The notes below the pieces were generated by a model, which saw nothing but the letters and a program-made list of their open reading frames with translations, was not told where the DNA came from and made no database searches. Source: Microbacteriaceae bacterium (GTDB lineage Bacteria; Actinomycetota; Actinomycetes; Actinomycetales; Microbacteriaceae). Taken from it: a DNA stretch of 17,532 nucleotides. Below, piece by piece: positions 1-7,762 of the stretch. Positions within the stretch are counted from its first letter, which is position 1; each line of letters starts with the position of its first letter. The position numbers were made by a program, and so were the translations under genes. Where the stretch lies: assembly GCA_947452355.1 (NCBI GenBank), contig CANGCU010000007.1, forward strand, positions 1-17,532, given 5' to 3'.

Positions 1-897
1 GACCTCGCCCCGCGCGACATCATTTCGCGCTGCATGGTTCAGGAAGTCGCCGAAGGTCGAGGCGCTGGCCCGCACAAGGATTACGTGCTGCTCGACTGCA
101 CCCACCTCGGTGCCGAGGTCCTCGAGACCAAGCTCCCGGACATCACCGAGTTTGCGAGAACCTACCTGGGTGTCGACCCGGTGACCGAACCGGTTCCGGT
201 TATGCCGACCGCTCACTATGCGATGGGCGGAATCCCGACGAACACTGACGCCGAGGTGCTGCTCGACAACACGACCGTCATCCCCGGACTCTATGCCGCG
301 GGCGAATGCGCGTGCGTGTCCGTTCACGGCTCGAACCGACTCGGTACAAACTCGCTTCTCGACATCAATGTTTTCGGAAAGCGCGCTGGTCGCAATGCCG
401 CCGCCTACGCCAACAAGGCGAAACGACCGGCATTGCCCAAGGGAACCGAATCGTTTGTCCTTGAGCTCGTCGAGCAGATGCGCACCGCTGACGGAACGGA
501 AAGCGTCGCGACAATCCGCAAGGAACTTCAGCTCGAGATGGACCGTAACGCGCAAGTATTCCGCACCGAGGAATCGCTCAAGCACGCGCAGACCGTCATC
601 GAAAACCTGCGCAAGCGATACGCAAAGATCGGCATCCACGACCGCGGACAGCGATTCAATACGGATCTTTTGGAAGCAATCGAACTCGGGTTCCTGCTCG
701 ATCTCGCCGAGGTTGTCGTCGTGTCGGCGCGCAACCGAAAGGAAAGCCGCGGTGGTCACATGCGCGACGACTTCCCTGACCGCAACGACAAGAAGTACAT
801 GGTGCACACGATGGCCTACAAGAAGGGCGAAAAAATCGCCCTCGACTGGAAGCCCGTCGTCATTACGAACTACCCACCAATGGAGAGGAAGTACTAA
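1..897 (+). CDS. sdhA: Succinate dehydrogenase flavoprotein subunit, C-terminal part (5' truncated by window)
   Basis: Large subunit of succinate dehydrogenase (TCA cycle and respiratory complex II). It oxidises succinate to fumarate on covalently bound FAD at the cytoplasmic face of the membrane. The frame is open from base 1, so the N-terminal FAD-binding part lies outside the window; 298 codons are visible. The family is recognisable from APRD near the edge, PTAHYAMGGIPTN (substrate-site region), GLYAAGE followed by HGSNRLGTNSLL (FAD contact region), and RKESRGGHMRDDFP near the C-terminus, which carries conserved active-site Arg and His residues. The stop overlaps the sdhB start by one base (TAATG), which implies translational coupling. 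The membrane anchors sdhC and sdhD are not in view and are probably upstream. No frameshift or missing key motif is seen in the visible part. Confidence 0.96.
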   Translation, partial: DLAPRDIISRCMVQEVAEGRGAGPHKDYVLLDCTHLGAEVLETKLPDITEFARTYLGVDPVTEPVPVMPTAHYAMGGIPTNTDAEVLLDNTTVIPGLYAAGECACVSVHGSNRLGTNSLLDINVFGKRAGRNAAAYANKAKRPALPKGTESFVLELVEQMRTADGTESVATIRKELQLEMDRNAQVFRTEESLKHAQTVIENLRKRYAKIGIHDRGQRFNTDLLEAIELGFLLDLAEVVVVSARNRKESRGGHMRDDFPDRNDKKYMVHTMAYKKGEKIALDWKPVVITNYPPMERKY

Positions 898-1628
898 TGT
901 CCGAACTCGGCGTGGTGCAATCGTTCACCGTCACCTTCATCGTTCGTCGCTTCAACCCGGAAACTGATCAGGAACCGTACTGGCAGGATTTCGATGTCGA
1001 GATGTTCTCGACGGACCGAGTCCTGGACGGTCTCCACAAGATTAAGTGGGAACAAGACGGGTCGCTGTCGTTCCGTCGGTCGTGTGCCCACGGAATCTGC
1101 GGATCGGATGCCATGCGCATCAACGGGCGCAACCGACTCGCCTGCAAGACCCTGATCAAGGACCTCGACATCACGAAGCCGGTTTACGTCGAGGCCATCA
1201 AGGGATTGCCTCTTGAAAAAGACCTCATCGTTGACATGGAGCCGTTCTTCGCCGCCTACCGCGAGGTTCAGCCGTTCCTGCAGTCGTCATCCAAGCCAGA
1301 AAAAGAGAACCTCCAGTCGCCCGAACAGCGTGCGCGATTCGATGACACGACCAAGTGCATTCTGTGCGCTGCGTGCACGACGTCCTGCCCGGTGTTCTGG
1401 ACCGACGGTCAGTACTTTGGGCCGGCCGCGATTGTTGCTGCGCACCGATTCATTTTCGACTCGCGCGATGAGGCCGCCCAGGTTCGCCTCGACATCTTGA
1501 ACTCAAAAGAAGGCGTGTGGCGTTGTCGCACCACCTTCAACTGCACCGAAGCGTGCCCGCGTGGAATCGAAGTCACGAAGGCCATCGCCGAAGTGAAGCA
1601 AGCCACAATTACCGGCGTTCGCCACTAA
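897..1628 (+). CDS. sdhB: Succinate dehydrogenase iron-sulfur subunit
   Basis: Electron-transfer subunit of complex II, 243 aa (usual length), passing electrons from SdhA FAD to quinone. All cluster ligands are present with the classical spacing. The [2Fe-2S] site is C63, C68, D71 and C83, with Asp as one ligand as in many SdhB proteins. The [4Fe-4S] site is C154, C157, C160 and C220. The [3Fe-4S] site is C164, C210 and C216. W168, after CPVF, is at the position of the conserved quinone-site Trp. The start is fixed by a GGAGAGG ribosome site at 882-888 and by the one-base overlap with the sdhA stop. It is the last gene of the sdh operon; a hairpin follows 16 bp after the stop. Confidence 0.97.
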   Translation: MSELGVVQSFTVTFIVRRFNPETDQEPYWQDFDVEMFSTDRVLDGLHKIKWEQDGSLSFRRSCAHGICGSDAMRINGRNRLACKTLIKDLDITKPVYVEAIKGLPLEKDLIVDMEPFFAAYREVQPFLQSSSKPEKENLQSPEQRARFDDTTKCILCAACTTSCPVFWTDGQYFGPAAIVAAHRFIFDSRDEAAQVRLDILNSKEGVWRCRTTFNCTEACPRGIEVTKAIAEVKQATITGVRH

Positions 1629-1644
1629 ATCGCGGTTCTCTCGA

Positions 1645-1665
1645 CTCCACCACGAACTGGTGGAG
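1645..1665 (+). terminator. Hairpin terminator candidate after sdhB
   Basis: Perfect 8-bp stem CTCCACCA / TGGTGGAG with a 5-nt loop (CGAAC), 16 bp after the sdhB stop. There is no T-run directly after it; the nearest T-rich stretch is at 1686-1690. U-tract-less hairpins after operons are common in actinobacteria, so termination or 3'-end protection is likely but not proven. Confidence 0.6.
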
Positions 1666-1693
1666 ATAACAACACGCGCGGACAATTTTTCTC

Positions 1694-1722
1694 TTGCATT
1701 CCAACACAAATGGGAGTAAACA
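1694..1722 (+). promoter_or_regulatory. Putative promoter of the fructose operon
   Basis: TTGCAT (1694-1699) is a fair -35 box. It is followed after 17 bp by TAAACA (1717-1722) as a weak -10 box. A start site would fall near 1729, inside the palindrome at 1727-1744, which is the right geometry for autorepression by the DeoR-family gene that starts at 1755. The boxes are partial matches, so the exact position is uncertain. Confidence 0.4.
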
Positions 1723-1726
1723 TAAA

Positions 1727-1744
1727 CAAACAAACATTTGTTTG
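1727..1744. promoter_or_regulatory. Perfect 18-bp palindrome, probable operator of the DeoR-family regulator
   Basis: CAAACAAA-CA-TTTGTTTG: two perfect 8-bp arms around a 2-bp centre, between the putative -10 box and the ribosome site of the regulator gene. DeoR-family sugar repressors typically bind short T/G-rich inverted repeats at their own promoters, and this is the only strong symmetric site upstream of the operon. Binding by the adjacent gene product is inferred from position and symmetry. Confidence 0.65.
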
Positions 1745-1754
1745 AGGATGGAAT

Positions 1755-2516
1755 ATGTACGCACCGGAGCGTCACCGCGCGATACTCGACACAGCTCGAG
1801 ACGCCGGCCGAGTTGAGGTAAAGTCCCTCGCTCGCCAGTTTGACGTGACCCCTGAGACCATCCGTCGCGACCTCACGGCCCTGGAAAGCCGAGGCCTGTT
1901 GCTCCGTGCACACGGTGGCGCAATCCCGATCGAACGCAGCACCATCGAAGCCACGGTCGAAGAGCGTGAACAAGAGCACGTCGAAGAAAAGGACCGCATT
2001 GCGCGCCTTGCACTCGTTGAACTCACCGCGAACATGTCGATCATTCTCGATTCCGGTACGACCACCATCCGCCTGGCCCACATCTTGCCATCCGACCTCA
2101 ATTTGACGGTCGTGACCAACTCGATTTCTGTCGCGGCGACCCTCGCGGGCAAGCCCGGGATCAATCTGCACGTGTTGGGCGGACATGTTCGGGAAAACAC
2201 GCTCGCCGCGGTTGGCCCGTGGGCGTGGGATGCGCTGTCCGGCGTTTCTGTCGACATCGCGTTCATCGGAGCAAACGGTGTGACGGTCGATCGCGGACTA
2301 ACCACACCGGACGTCGATGAGGCGCGCGTCAAGAGCGCGTTCGTCGAAAAGGGGCGCCGCGTAGTCGCGCTCGCCGACCACTCGAAGTTTGGTCGAGAAG
2401 ACTTTGCCGTCATCACGCCACTGCACGAAGTCGATGCAATCATCACCGACACAGGTCTGGATGACGACATGTTGACCGCTATGACGGATCTTGGAATCGA
2501 GGTGAGGTTAGCGTGA
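1755..2516 (+). CDS. DeoR-family transcriptional regulator of the fructose operon (FruR-type)
   Basis: Sugar-responsive repressor, 253 aa, the normal length for the family. The N-terminal winged helix-turn-helix lies at about residues 5-58, with the family signature VTPETIRRDL (31-40) followed by LLLRAHGGA. The C-terminal DeoR sensor domain shows DSGTTT (99-104), TNSI (121-124), IGANGV (171-176), EARVK (189-193) and DHSKFG (208-213), positions that form the sugar-phosphate pocket in this family. The ribosome site is AGGA at 1745-1748. The stop overlaps the fruK start by 4 bp (GTGA), so it is co-translated with the kinase. By analogy with FruR proteins the inducer should be fructose-1-phosphate or fructose-1,6-bisphosphate; this is inference. 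The palindrome at 1727-1744 is the likely binding site. Confidence 0.92.
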   Translation: MYAPERHRAILDTARDAGRVEVKSLARQFDVTPETIRRDLTALESRGLLLRAHGGAIPIERSTIEATVEEREQEHVEEKDRIARLALVELTANMSIILDSGTTTIRLAHILPSDLNLTVVTNSISVAATLAGKPGINLHVLGGHVRENTLAAVGPWAWDALSGVSVDIAFIGANGVTVDRGLTTPDVDEARVKSAFVEKGRRVVALADHSKFGREDFAVITPLHEVDAIITDTGLDDDMLTAMTDLGIEVRLA

Positions 2517-3478
2517 TCGTGACCGTGACCCCAAACCCTGCTATCGACGTGACGCTCACGGTTGACACTCTCGAAATCGGCGAAGTCAACCGAACGACGT
2601 CGAAACACCGTGACCCCGCGGGTAAGGGAATTAACGTGGCCCGCGCGCTGGCGAAAAACGGACATTCAACCATCGCCGTATTTCCCGCCGACCCAGTGAA
2701 CGGTTCGTGGATTGTCCGAGCACTCGCCGAAGCCGGCGTTAACTCCTCGACCACGCCGATTATCGGAGAGGTTCGAAACAACATCACGATTGTTGACGGT
2801 TCCGGTAGGACGACGAAAATTAACGAGCCAGGGCCTGTTGTAACCCCGGCTGAAATCTCCGCACTGTCGGAAAAATTGGAGTGGCGCCTGGACGAGCACC
2901 CCAGGTGGCTCGTCGCAGCGGGGAGTTTACCCGTCGGGCTTGACGCGGACTTCCTCGTTGATTTAGGTCACCGCGCCACGGCAAAGGGCGTTCGCTTTGC
3001 CGTCGACACCTCGGGGCCAACACTTGCTCGAGTAAGCGCGTCGGGAGTTCCCGATCTCATCAAGCCCAATCTCGAAGAACTTGAAGAACTCACTGGGAAA
3101 CCACTTCTTACCGTCGGTGATGTCGTCGATGCTGCTCGGGCGGTTCTCCCGCACGGCGAGGTCGTCGTGAGCCTCGGAGAAAACGGGGCAATTCTCGTCA
3201 CCGACACGATTGTCCTCTGGGCTGGCCACTCGCCCGTTGTCGCTGATAGCACCGTGGGTGCGGGCGACTCGGCTCTCGCTGGGTATCTTTCGGTTACCTC
3301 CGATGAAGGATTCCCAACGATTCACCACGCAGCACTCGCGACCGCAGTTGCGTGGGGTACCGCTGCAGTCACGCTGCCGGCGACGACAGTCCCCGGTCCG
3401 GAAAACATCGACATCGCTCGAGTGACCGTGGTGGACAACCCCGAACGTGAAACCACAATCAAGGAGCTCAGCGCATGA
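2513..3478 (+). CDS. fruK: 1-phosphofructokinase
   Basis: PfkB/ribokinase-family kinase, 321 aa, that phosphorylates fructose-1-phosphate, the product of the fructose PTS, to fructose-1,6-bisphosphate. Visible signatures are the N-terminus MIVTVTPNPAIDVT, which is typical of the 1-phosphofructokinase/tagatose-6-P kinase group; KGINVARAL (38-46), the sugar-phosphate site; KPNLEEL (184-190); and DSTVGAGDS (245-253), with D252 as the catalytic base and the anion hole. The start is GTG and overlaps the regulator stop (GTGA). The gene overlaps the next gene, IIA, by 4 bp (ATGA). The PTS genes directly downstream favour 1-phosphofructokinase over tagatose-6-phosphate kinase. Confidence 0.94.
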   Translation: MIVTVTPNPAIDVTLTVDTLEIGEVNRTTSKHRDPAGKGINVARALAKNGHSTIAVFPADPVNGSWIVRALAEAGVNSSTTPIIGEVRNNITIVDGSGRTTKINEPGPVVTPAEISALSEKLEWRLDEHPRWLVAAGSLPVGLDADFLVDLGHRATAKGVRFAVDTSGPTLARVSASGVPDLIKPNLEELEELTGKPLLTVGDVVDAARAVLPHGEVVVSLGENGAILVTDTIVLWAGHSPVVADSTVGAGDSALAGYLSVTSDEGFPTIHHAALATAVAWGTAAVTLPATTVPGPENIDIARVTVVDNPERETTIKELSA

Positions 3479-3927
3479 CCGTCCCCGTGACTACACCACG
3501 CCTCGTCGTCATTAATTCGACCGCAACGACGAAAGATGAGGTGATCCGCGAACTCGCCGAACGCCTCGTGAGTGAGGGTCGAGTGACCGACATCGACGCC
3601 TATCTTGCGGACGTCGCGAAGCGTGAAGAAGTAATGGCGACAGGAATCCAGGGGGGAATTGGGATTCCTCACGCGCGAAGTGCCTGCGTCACCGCGCCAT
3701 CTGTCGCCGTCGCAACCAGTGAAAACGGTGTGCCCTTTGGCGCTCCGGATGGGCCCGCACACCTCATTTTCTTGATTGCTGCACCCATGGGTGCAGACGA
3801 CAGCCACCTACAGATTCTCGCCGCCATCGCCCGACGGGTCATGCGCGACGAGTTCCGCGATGCGCTTCGCACCGCAACCGACCCGGCGGTCATCGCCGAC
3901 ACCATGACGAAAGAGGTCCAGCAGTGA
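3475..3927 (+). CDS. PTS fructose-specific enzyme IIA
   Basis: Stand-alone IIA domain of the fructose/mannitol family (150 aa), a cytoplasmic phosphocarrier that takes phosphate from HPr and gives it to IIB. H66, in GIPHAR, is the phosphorylated histidine. The domain fills the whole protein (about residues 8-148), with LIFLIAAP and HLQILAAIARR matching the conserved core. The start ATG overlaps the fruK stop (ATGA) and has an AAGGAG ribosome site at 3461-3466; the 3' end overlaps the IIB start (GTGA). In most actinobacteria as I know them IIA, IIB and IIC are fused in one FruA protein; here they are separate. No HPr domain is fused and no ptsH lies nearby. Confidence 0.93.
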   Translation: MTVPVTTPRLVVINSTATTKDEVIRELAERLVSEGRVTDIDAYLADVAKREEVMATGIQGGIGIPHARSACVTAPSVAVATSENGVPFGAPDGPAHLIFLIAAPMGADDSHLQILAAIARRVMRDEFRDALRTATDPAVIADTMTKEVQQ

Positions 3928-4346
3928 AAATCGTTTGTGTAACGTCCTGCATCACGGGAATCGCCCACACCTACATGGCCGCGGAAGCACTCGAACAGGC
4001 CGGCAAGAAACTCGGCCACGAAGTTCTGGTGGAAACCCAGGGATCCGCTGGTTCGAACCCGTTCAAGCAAGAACTAATTGACTCGGCCGACGGCGTGATC
4101 TTCGCTGTCGACCTCGAGGTCAAAGACCGCGATCGATTCGCCGGGAAGCCCTACCTTCAGGTCGGCGTCGCCAAGGCGATCAACGGGTCAGTGGACCTCG
4201 TCGAGCAACTCATTGCTCAAATCAACGACGGCTCGGCCGCAAAGGTTGGTGAGGCAGCACCGGCGAAACCCGCCCCCGCTGCCAAAGCCGATGGTGCACC
4301 CAAAAAGAAAGGCTTCTTCGGAAACCTATTCGGCGGGGGTCACTAA
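3924..4346 (+). CDS. PTS fructose-specific enzyme IIB with linker-like tail
   Basis: IIB domain of the fructose PTS (140 aa), which carries the phosphate on a cysteine and transfers it to incoming fructose. C9, in TSCITGIAHTYMAAEAL, is the phosphorylated cysteine; family members usually read ACPTG at this point. The domain ends near residue 100. An Ala/Pro-rich stretch follows (about 108-126), then a short Lys-Phe-Gly tail, KKKGFFGNLFGGG. This resembles the linker that joins IIB to IIC in fused FruA proteins, although here a stop follows and IIC has its own start 68 bp on. The start is GTG, overlapping the IIA stop. Confidence 0.92.
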   Translation: MKIVCVTSCITGIAHTYMAAEALEQAGKKLGHEVLVETQGSAGSNPFKQELIDSADGVIFAVDLEVKDRDRFAGKPYLQVGVAKAINGSVDLVEQLIAQINDGSAAKVGEAAPAKPAPAAKADGAPKKKGFFGNLFGGGH

Positions 4347-4354
4347 CACAAAGC

Positions 4355-4376
4355 TTGTTCCGCACCTGCGGTTCAA
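4355..4376 (+). other. Hairpin in the IIB-IIC gap
   Basis: Imperfect inverted repeat in the only real gap inside the fructose operon. The inner stem is CCGCA/TGCGG (4360-4364 and 4367-4371), and outer bases TTG/CAA add three more pairs after a 2-nt mismatch. The inner loop is only two bases, so one pair would open. It may affect mRNA stability or the IIC:IIB ratio; there is no T-run, so it is not a clear terminator. Confidence 0.35.
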
Positions 4377-4402
4377 GGACCAACAACTAGCAATGGAGCT
4401 AT

Positions 4403-4408
4403 AGGAGG
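4403..4408 (+). promoter_or_regulatory. Consensus ribosome site that sets the TTG start of IIC
   Basis: AGGAGG six bases before TTG at 4415. A full-consensus site at ideal spacing decides for the rare TTG start. There is no in-frame ATG before residue 15 of the protein, and the predicted first membrane helix needs the residues after this TTG. Confidence 0.8.
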
Positions 4409-4414
4409 CCCAAA

Positions 4415-5551
4415 TTGACTAGCACCTCAACAGGAAACCGCGTGCGCCAGTGGCTCATGACCGGTGTTTCCTACATGATTCCGTTCGTTGCCGCGGGTGG
4501 AATCCTCATTGCCCTCGGATTCTTGCTCGGCGCCGCCGCTGCAGGTACCGACGGCATCCACGCATATGACGCCGAGAAGATGGGTGTTGCCACAGATGCA
4601 AACGGCAGCCTCATCATCAACCCCCTTTCGATCGGCAACTGGGCGTTCCTGATCTTCTGGTTGGGTAAAGCCGCATTTGCGTTCTTCGTTCCCGTACTCG
4701 CTGGATACATCGGATACGCGATTGCTGACCGTCCGGGTATTGCGCCCGGATTCGTCGCAGGTGCGCTCGCAACCGGCATCGACGGAAACCCCCTCGGAAC
4801 GGGCACCGGATTCCTCGGCGCCATCCTCGGTGGTTTGGTCGCCGGTCTCGTTGCCCTGTGGATCAGCCGTTGGCCGGTTCCGAACTGGGTGAAGCCCCTC
4901 ATGCCTGTCGTCGTCATCCCGCTTCTTGCGTCGATTGTCGCCGGTATCGCAATGGTCTTCGTCTTCAAGGGACCGATTGGCGCGCTCATGGCGGGCCTCA
5001 ACGCGTGGCTCACGGGAATCGGAACGACTCAGCTCGTTCTCCTCGGAATCGTCATCGGCCTCATGATGGCCTTCGACATGGGTGGACCCGTCAACAAGGT
5101 TGCGTACACCTTCGGTGTCACGGGCCTCACCGCTGCTGGCGCAGCGGCGTCGGATCCTCGTTTCGTCGTCATGGCAATCGTTATGGCCGCCGGAATGACC
5201 CCGCCCCTCGGTATGGCTCTCGCCACCGTCATTCGCAAGAACCTGTTCTCGGACAGCGAGCGCGAAAACGGTAAGGCTGCATGGCTCCTTGGTGCGTCGT
5301 TCATCTCAGAAGGTGCAATTCCGTTCGCTGCTGCCGACCCGATCCGCGTGATCCCCTCGATCATGGCTGGTTCGGCTGTCACGGGTGCGCTGGTTGCACT
5401 CTTCGGCAACGAACTCCGCGCTCCTCACGGTGGAATCTTCGTGTTCCCGCTCGTGACGAACGTCTTTACCTACATCCTCGCTGTTGCAGTCGGTACGGTT
5501 GTCACCGCTCTGCTCGTCGTTGTCCTCAAGGGCACTGGCGCGAAGAAGTAG
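4415..5551 (+). CDS. PTS fructose-specific enzyme IIC (membrane permease)
   Basis: Membrane channel of the fructose PTS, 378 aa, about 8-10 hydrophobic segments along its length. It moves fructose inward while IIB phosphorylates it to fructose-1-phosphate. The family signatures are MTGVSYMIPFVAAGGILIA near the start, FDMGGPVNKVAYTFG in the middle, and SEGAIPFAAADPIRVIPS with ELRAPHGGIFV towards the C-terminus, all typical of FruA IIC. It starts at TTG with a perfect AGGAGG site. It is the only gene of the operon not overlapping its neighbour (68-bp gap). A terminator follows 40 bp after the stop. Together with IIA, IIB and FruK it completes fructose uptake, provided HPr and enzyme I are supplied elsewhere. 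Confidence 0.95.
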   Translation: MTSTSTGNRVRQWLMTGVSYMIPFVAAGGILIALGFLLGAAAAGTDGIHAYDAEKMGVATDANGSLIINPLSIGNWAFLIFWLGKAAFAFFVPVLAGYIGYAIADRPGIAPGFVAGALATGIDGNPLGTGTGFLGAILGGLVAGLVALWISRWPVPNWVKPLMPVVVIPLLASIVAGIAMVFVFKGPIGALMAGLNAWLTGIGTTQLVLLGIVIGLMMAFDMGGPVNKVAYTFGVTGLTAAGAAASDPRFVVMAIVMAAGMTPPLGMALATVIRKNLFSDSERENGKAAWLLGASFISEGAIPFAAADPIRVIPSIMAGSAVTGALVALFGNELRAPHGGIFVFPLVTNVFTYILAVAVGTVVTALLVVVLKGTGAKK

Positions 5552-5591
5552 TTAGAGATACATACGGTGTTACCTGGGTGACGTCGTGGGA

Positions 5592-5616
5592 GGGTCCGGA
5601 GAAATCCGGGCCCTTT
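5592..5616 (+). terminator. Rho-independent terminator of the fructose operon
   Basis: GGGTCCGGA (5592-5600) pairs with TCCGGGCCC (5605-5613), giving nine pairs with one T-G wobble. The loop is GAAA, a GNRA tetraloop, and TTT follows at 5614-5616. It sits 40 bp after the IIC stop and 35 bp before the next gene, so it cleanly separates the two transcription units. Confidence 0.85.
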
Positions 5617-5639
5617 CCGTTTGCTCGAGAACCCGAAAG

Positions 5640-5645
5640 TAGGAT
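5640..5645 (+). promoter_or_regulatory. Putative -10 box for a leaderless xthA mRNA
   Basis: TAGGAT fits the TANNNT -10 pattern and lies 6 bp before the xthA ATG at 5652. Transcription would then start at or next to the start codon. No good ribosome site separate from this box is visible, and no clear -35 is seen at normal spacing. Confidence 0.45.
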
Positions 5646-5651
5646 TGACAC

Positions 5652-7492
<1,841 letters not shown>

Positions 7493-7516
7493 TTCTTGGA
7501 CAATTCTTAGAACTTG

Positions 7517-7550
7517 CAATGGCACGATTCCCCTATCGGGGTTAGCATTG
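7517..7550 (+). other. Interrupted inverted repeat between trpS and the FMN riboswitch
   Basis: CAATG (7517-7521) pairs with CATTG (7546-7550), and inside it CCCC (7530-7533) pairs with GGGG (7538-7541) around TATC. Unpaired stretches of 8 and 4 bases separate the stems. It may be a weak trpS terminator or part of the rib promoter region: TAGCAT at 7543-7548 could serve as a -10 box, but no matching -35 is seen. Confidence 0.3.
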
Positions 7551-7560
7551 AACAAGAGCA

Positions 7561-7686
7561 CGTGCTCCGGGGTCAGTGAAAGTCTGAGCCGGCGGTTAAA
7601 GTCCGCGACCCGCAAGGCCTAGGCCGAGCGGTTGACCTGGTGAAATTCCGGGACCGACGGTTAAAGTCCGGATGGGAGGAAGCACG
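7561..7686 (+). ncRNA. FMN riboswitch (RFN element)
   Basis: Conserved FMN-binding leader RNA controlling the riboflavin genes. P1 is the perfect pair CGTGCT (7561-7566) with AGCACG (7681-7686). Hallmark blocks follow in order: CCGGGGTC; the hairpin TCAG/CTGA; GCCGGCGGTTAAAGTCCGCGACCC; a variable arm containing the palindrome GGCCTAGGCC (7616-7625); GGTTGACCTGGTGAAATTCC; GGACCGACGGTTAAAGTCCGG; and ATGGGAGGAAGCACG. The first hairpin loop reads TGAAAGT instead of the more usual TGAAATT. FMN binding should reduce expression of the genes from 7763 on. The switch mechanism is discussed at 7737-7760. Confidence 0.96.
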
Positions 7687-7736
7687 ATGGGGTTCGCCGT
7701 ATCTCGGTGGGCCTCGCGACCACCTGTCGCATCCCC

Positions 7737-7760
7737 GGATTCCCTGCTCGGAAGGAGTCC
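7737..7760 (+). promoter_or_regulatory. Possible ribosome-site sequestering hairpin of the rib leader
   Basis: GGATTCC (7737-7743) can form seven pairs (one G-T) with GGAGTCC (7754-7760), covering most of the ribD ribosome site AAGGAG (7752-7757). The overlapping CCCCGGA (7733-7739) is exactly complementary to TCCGGGG (7566-7572) in the aptamer, an arrangement that would let FMN binding favour the sequestering hairpin. There is no terminator with a T-run between the aptamer and ribD. Pairing was judged by eye only. Confidence 0.45.
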
Positions 7761-7762
7761 AC

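Noticed and set aside
218..967. 249-codon open frame overlapping sdhA and sdhB
   Set aside because: Arg/Ser/Thr-rich shadow of the real genes in another frame, no domain signal.
1772..2665. 297-codon open frame on the minus strand opposite the regulator and fruK
   Set aside because: Antisense shadow produced by codon bias; composition is Arg/Ser-rich and has no recognisable motif.
4213..4404. Small open frame spanning the IIB end and the IIB-IIC gap
   Set aside because: Overlaps IIB in another frame, low-complexity, and has no ribosome site or family signal.
4320..4420. Frameshifted IIB-IIC fusion (pseudogene)
   Set aside because: IIC has its own perfect ribosome site and a family-like N-terminus, and IIB ends in a proper stop; both look intact.
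7520..7536. TGGCACG resembling a sigma-54 -24 element
   Set aside because: The matching -12 GC element is absent, and sigma-54 is generally missing from actinobacteria.
7616..7625. GGCCTAGGCC palindrome as a protein-binding site
   Set aside because: It lies in the variable arm of the FMN riboswitch, where it simply forms part of an RNA hairpin.
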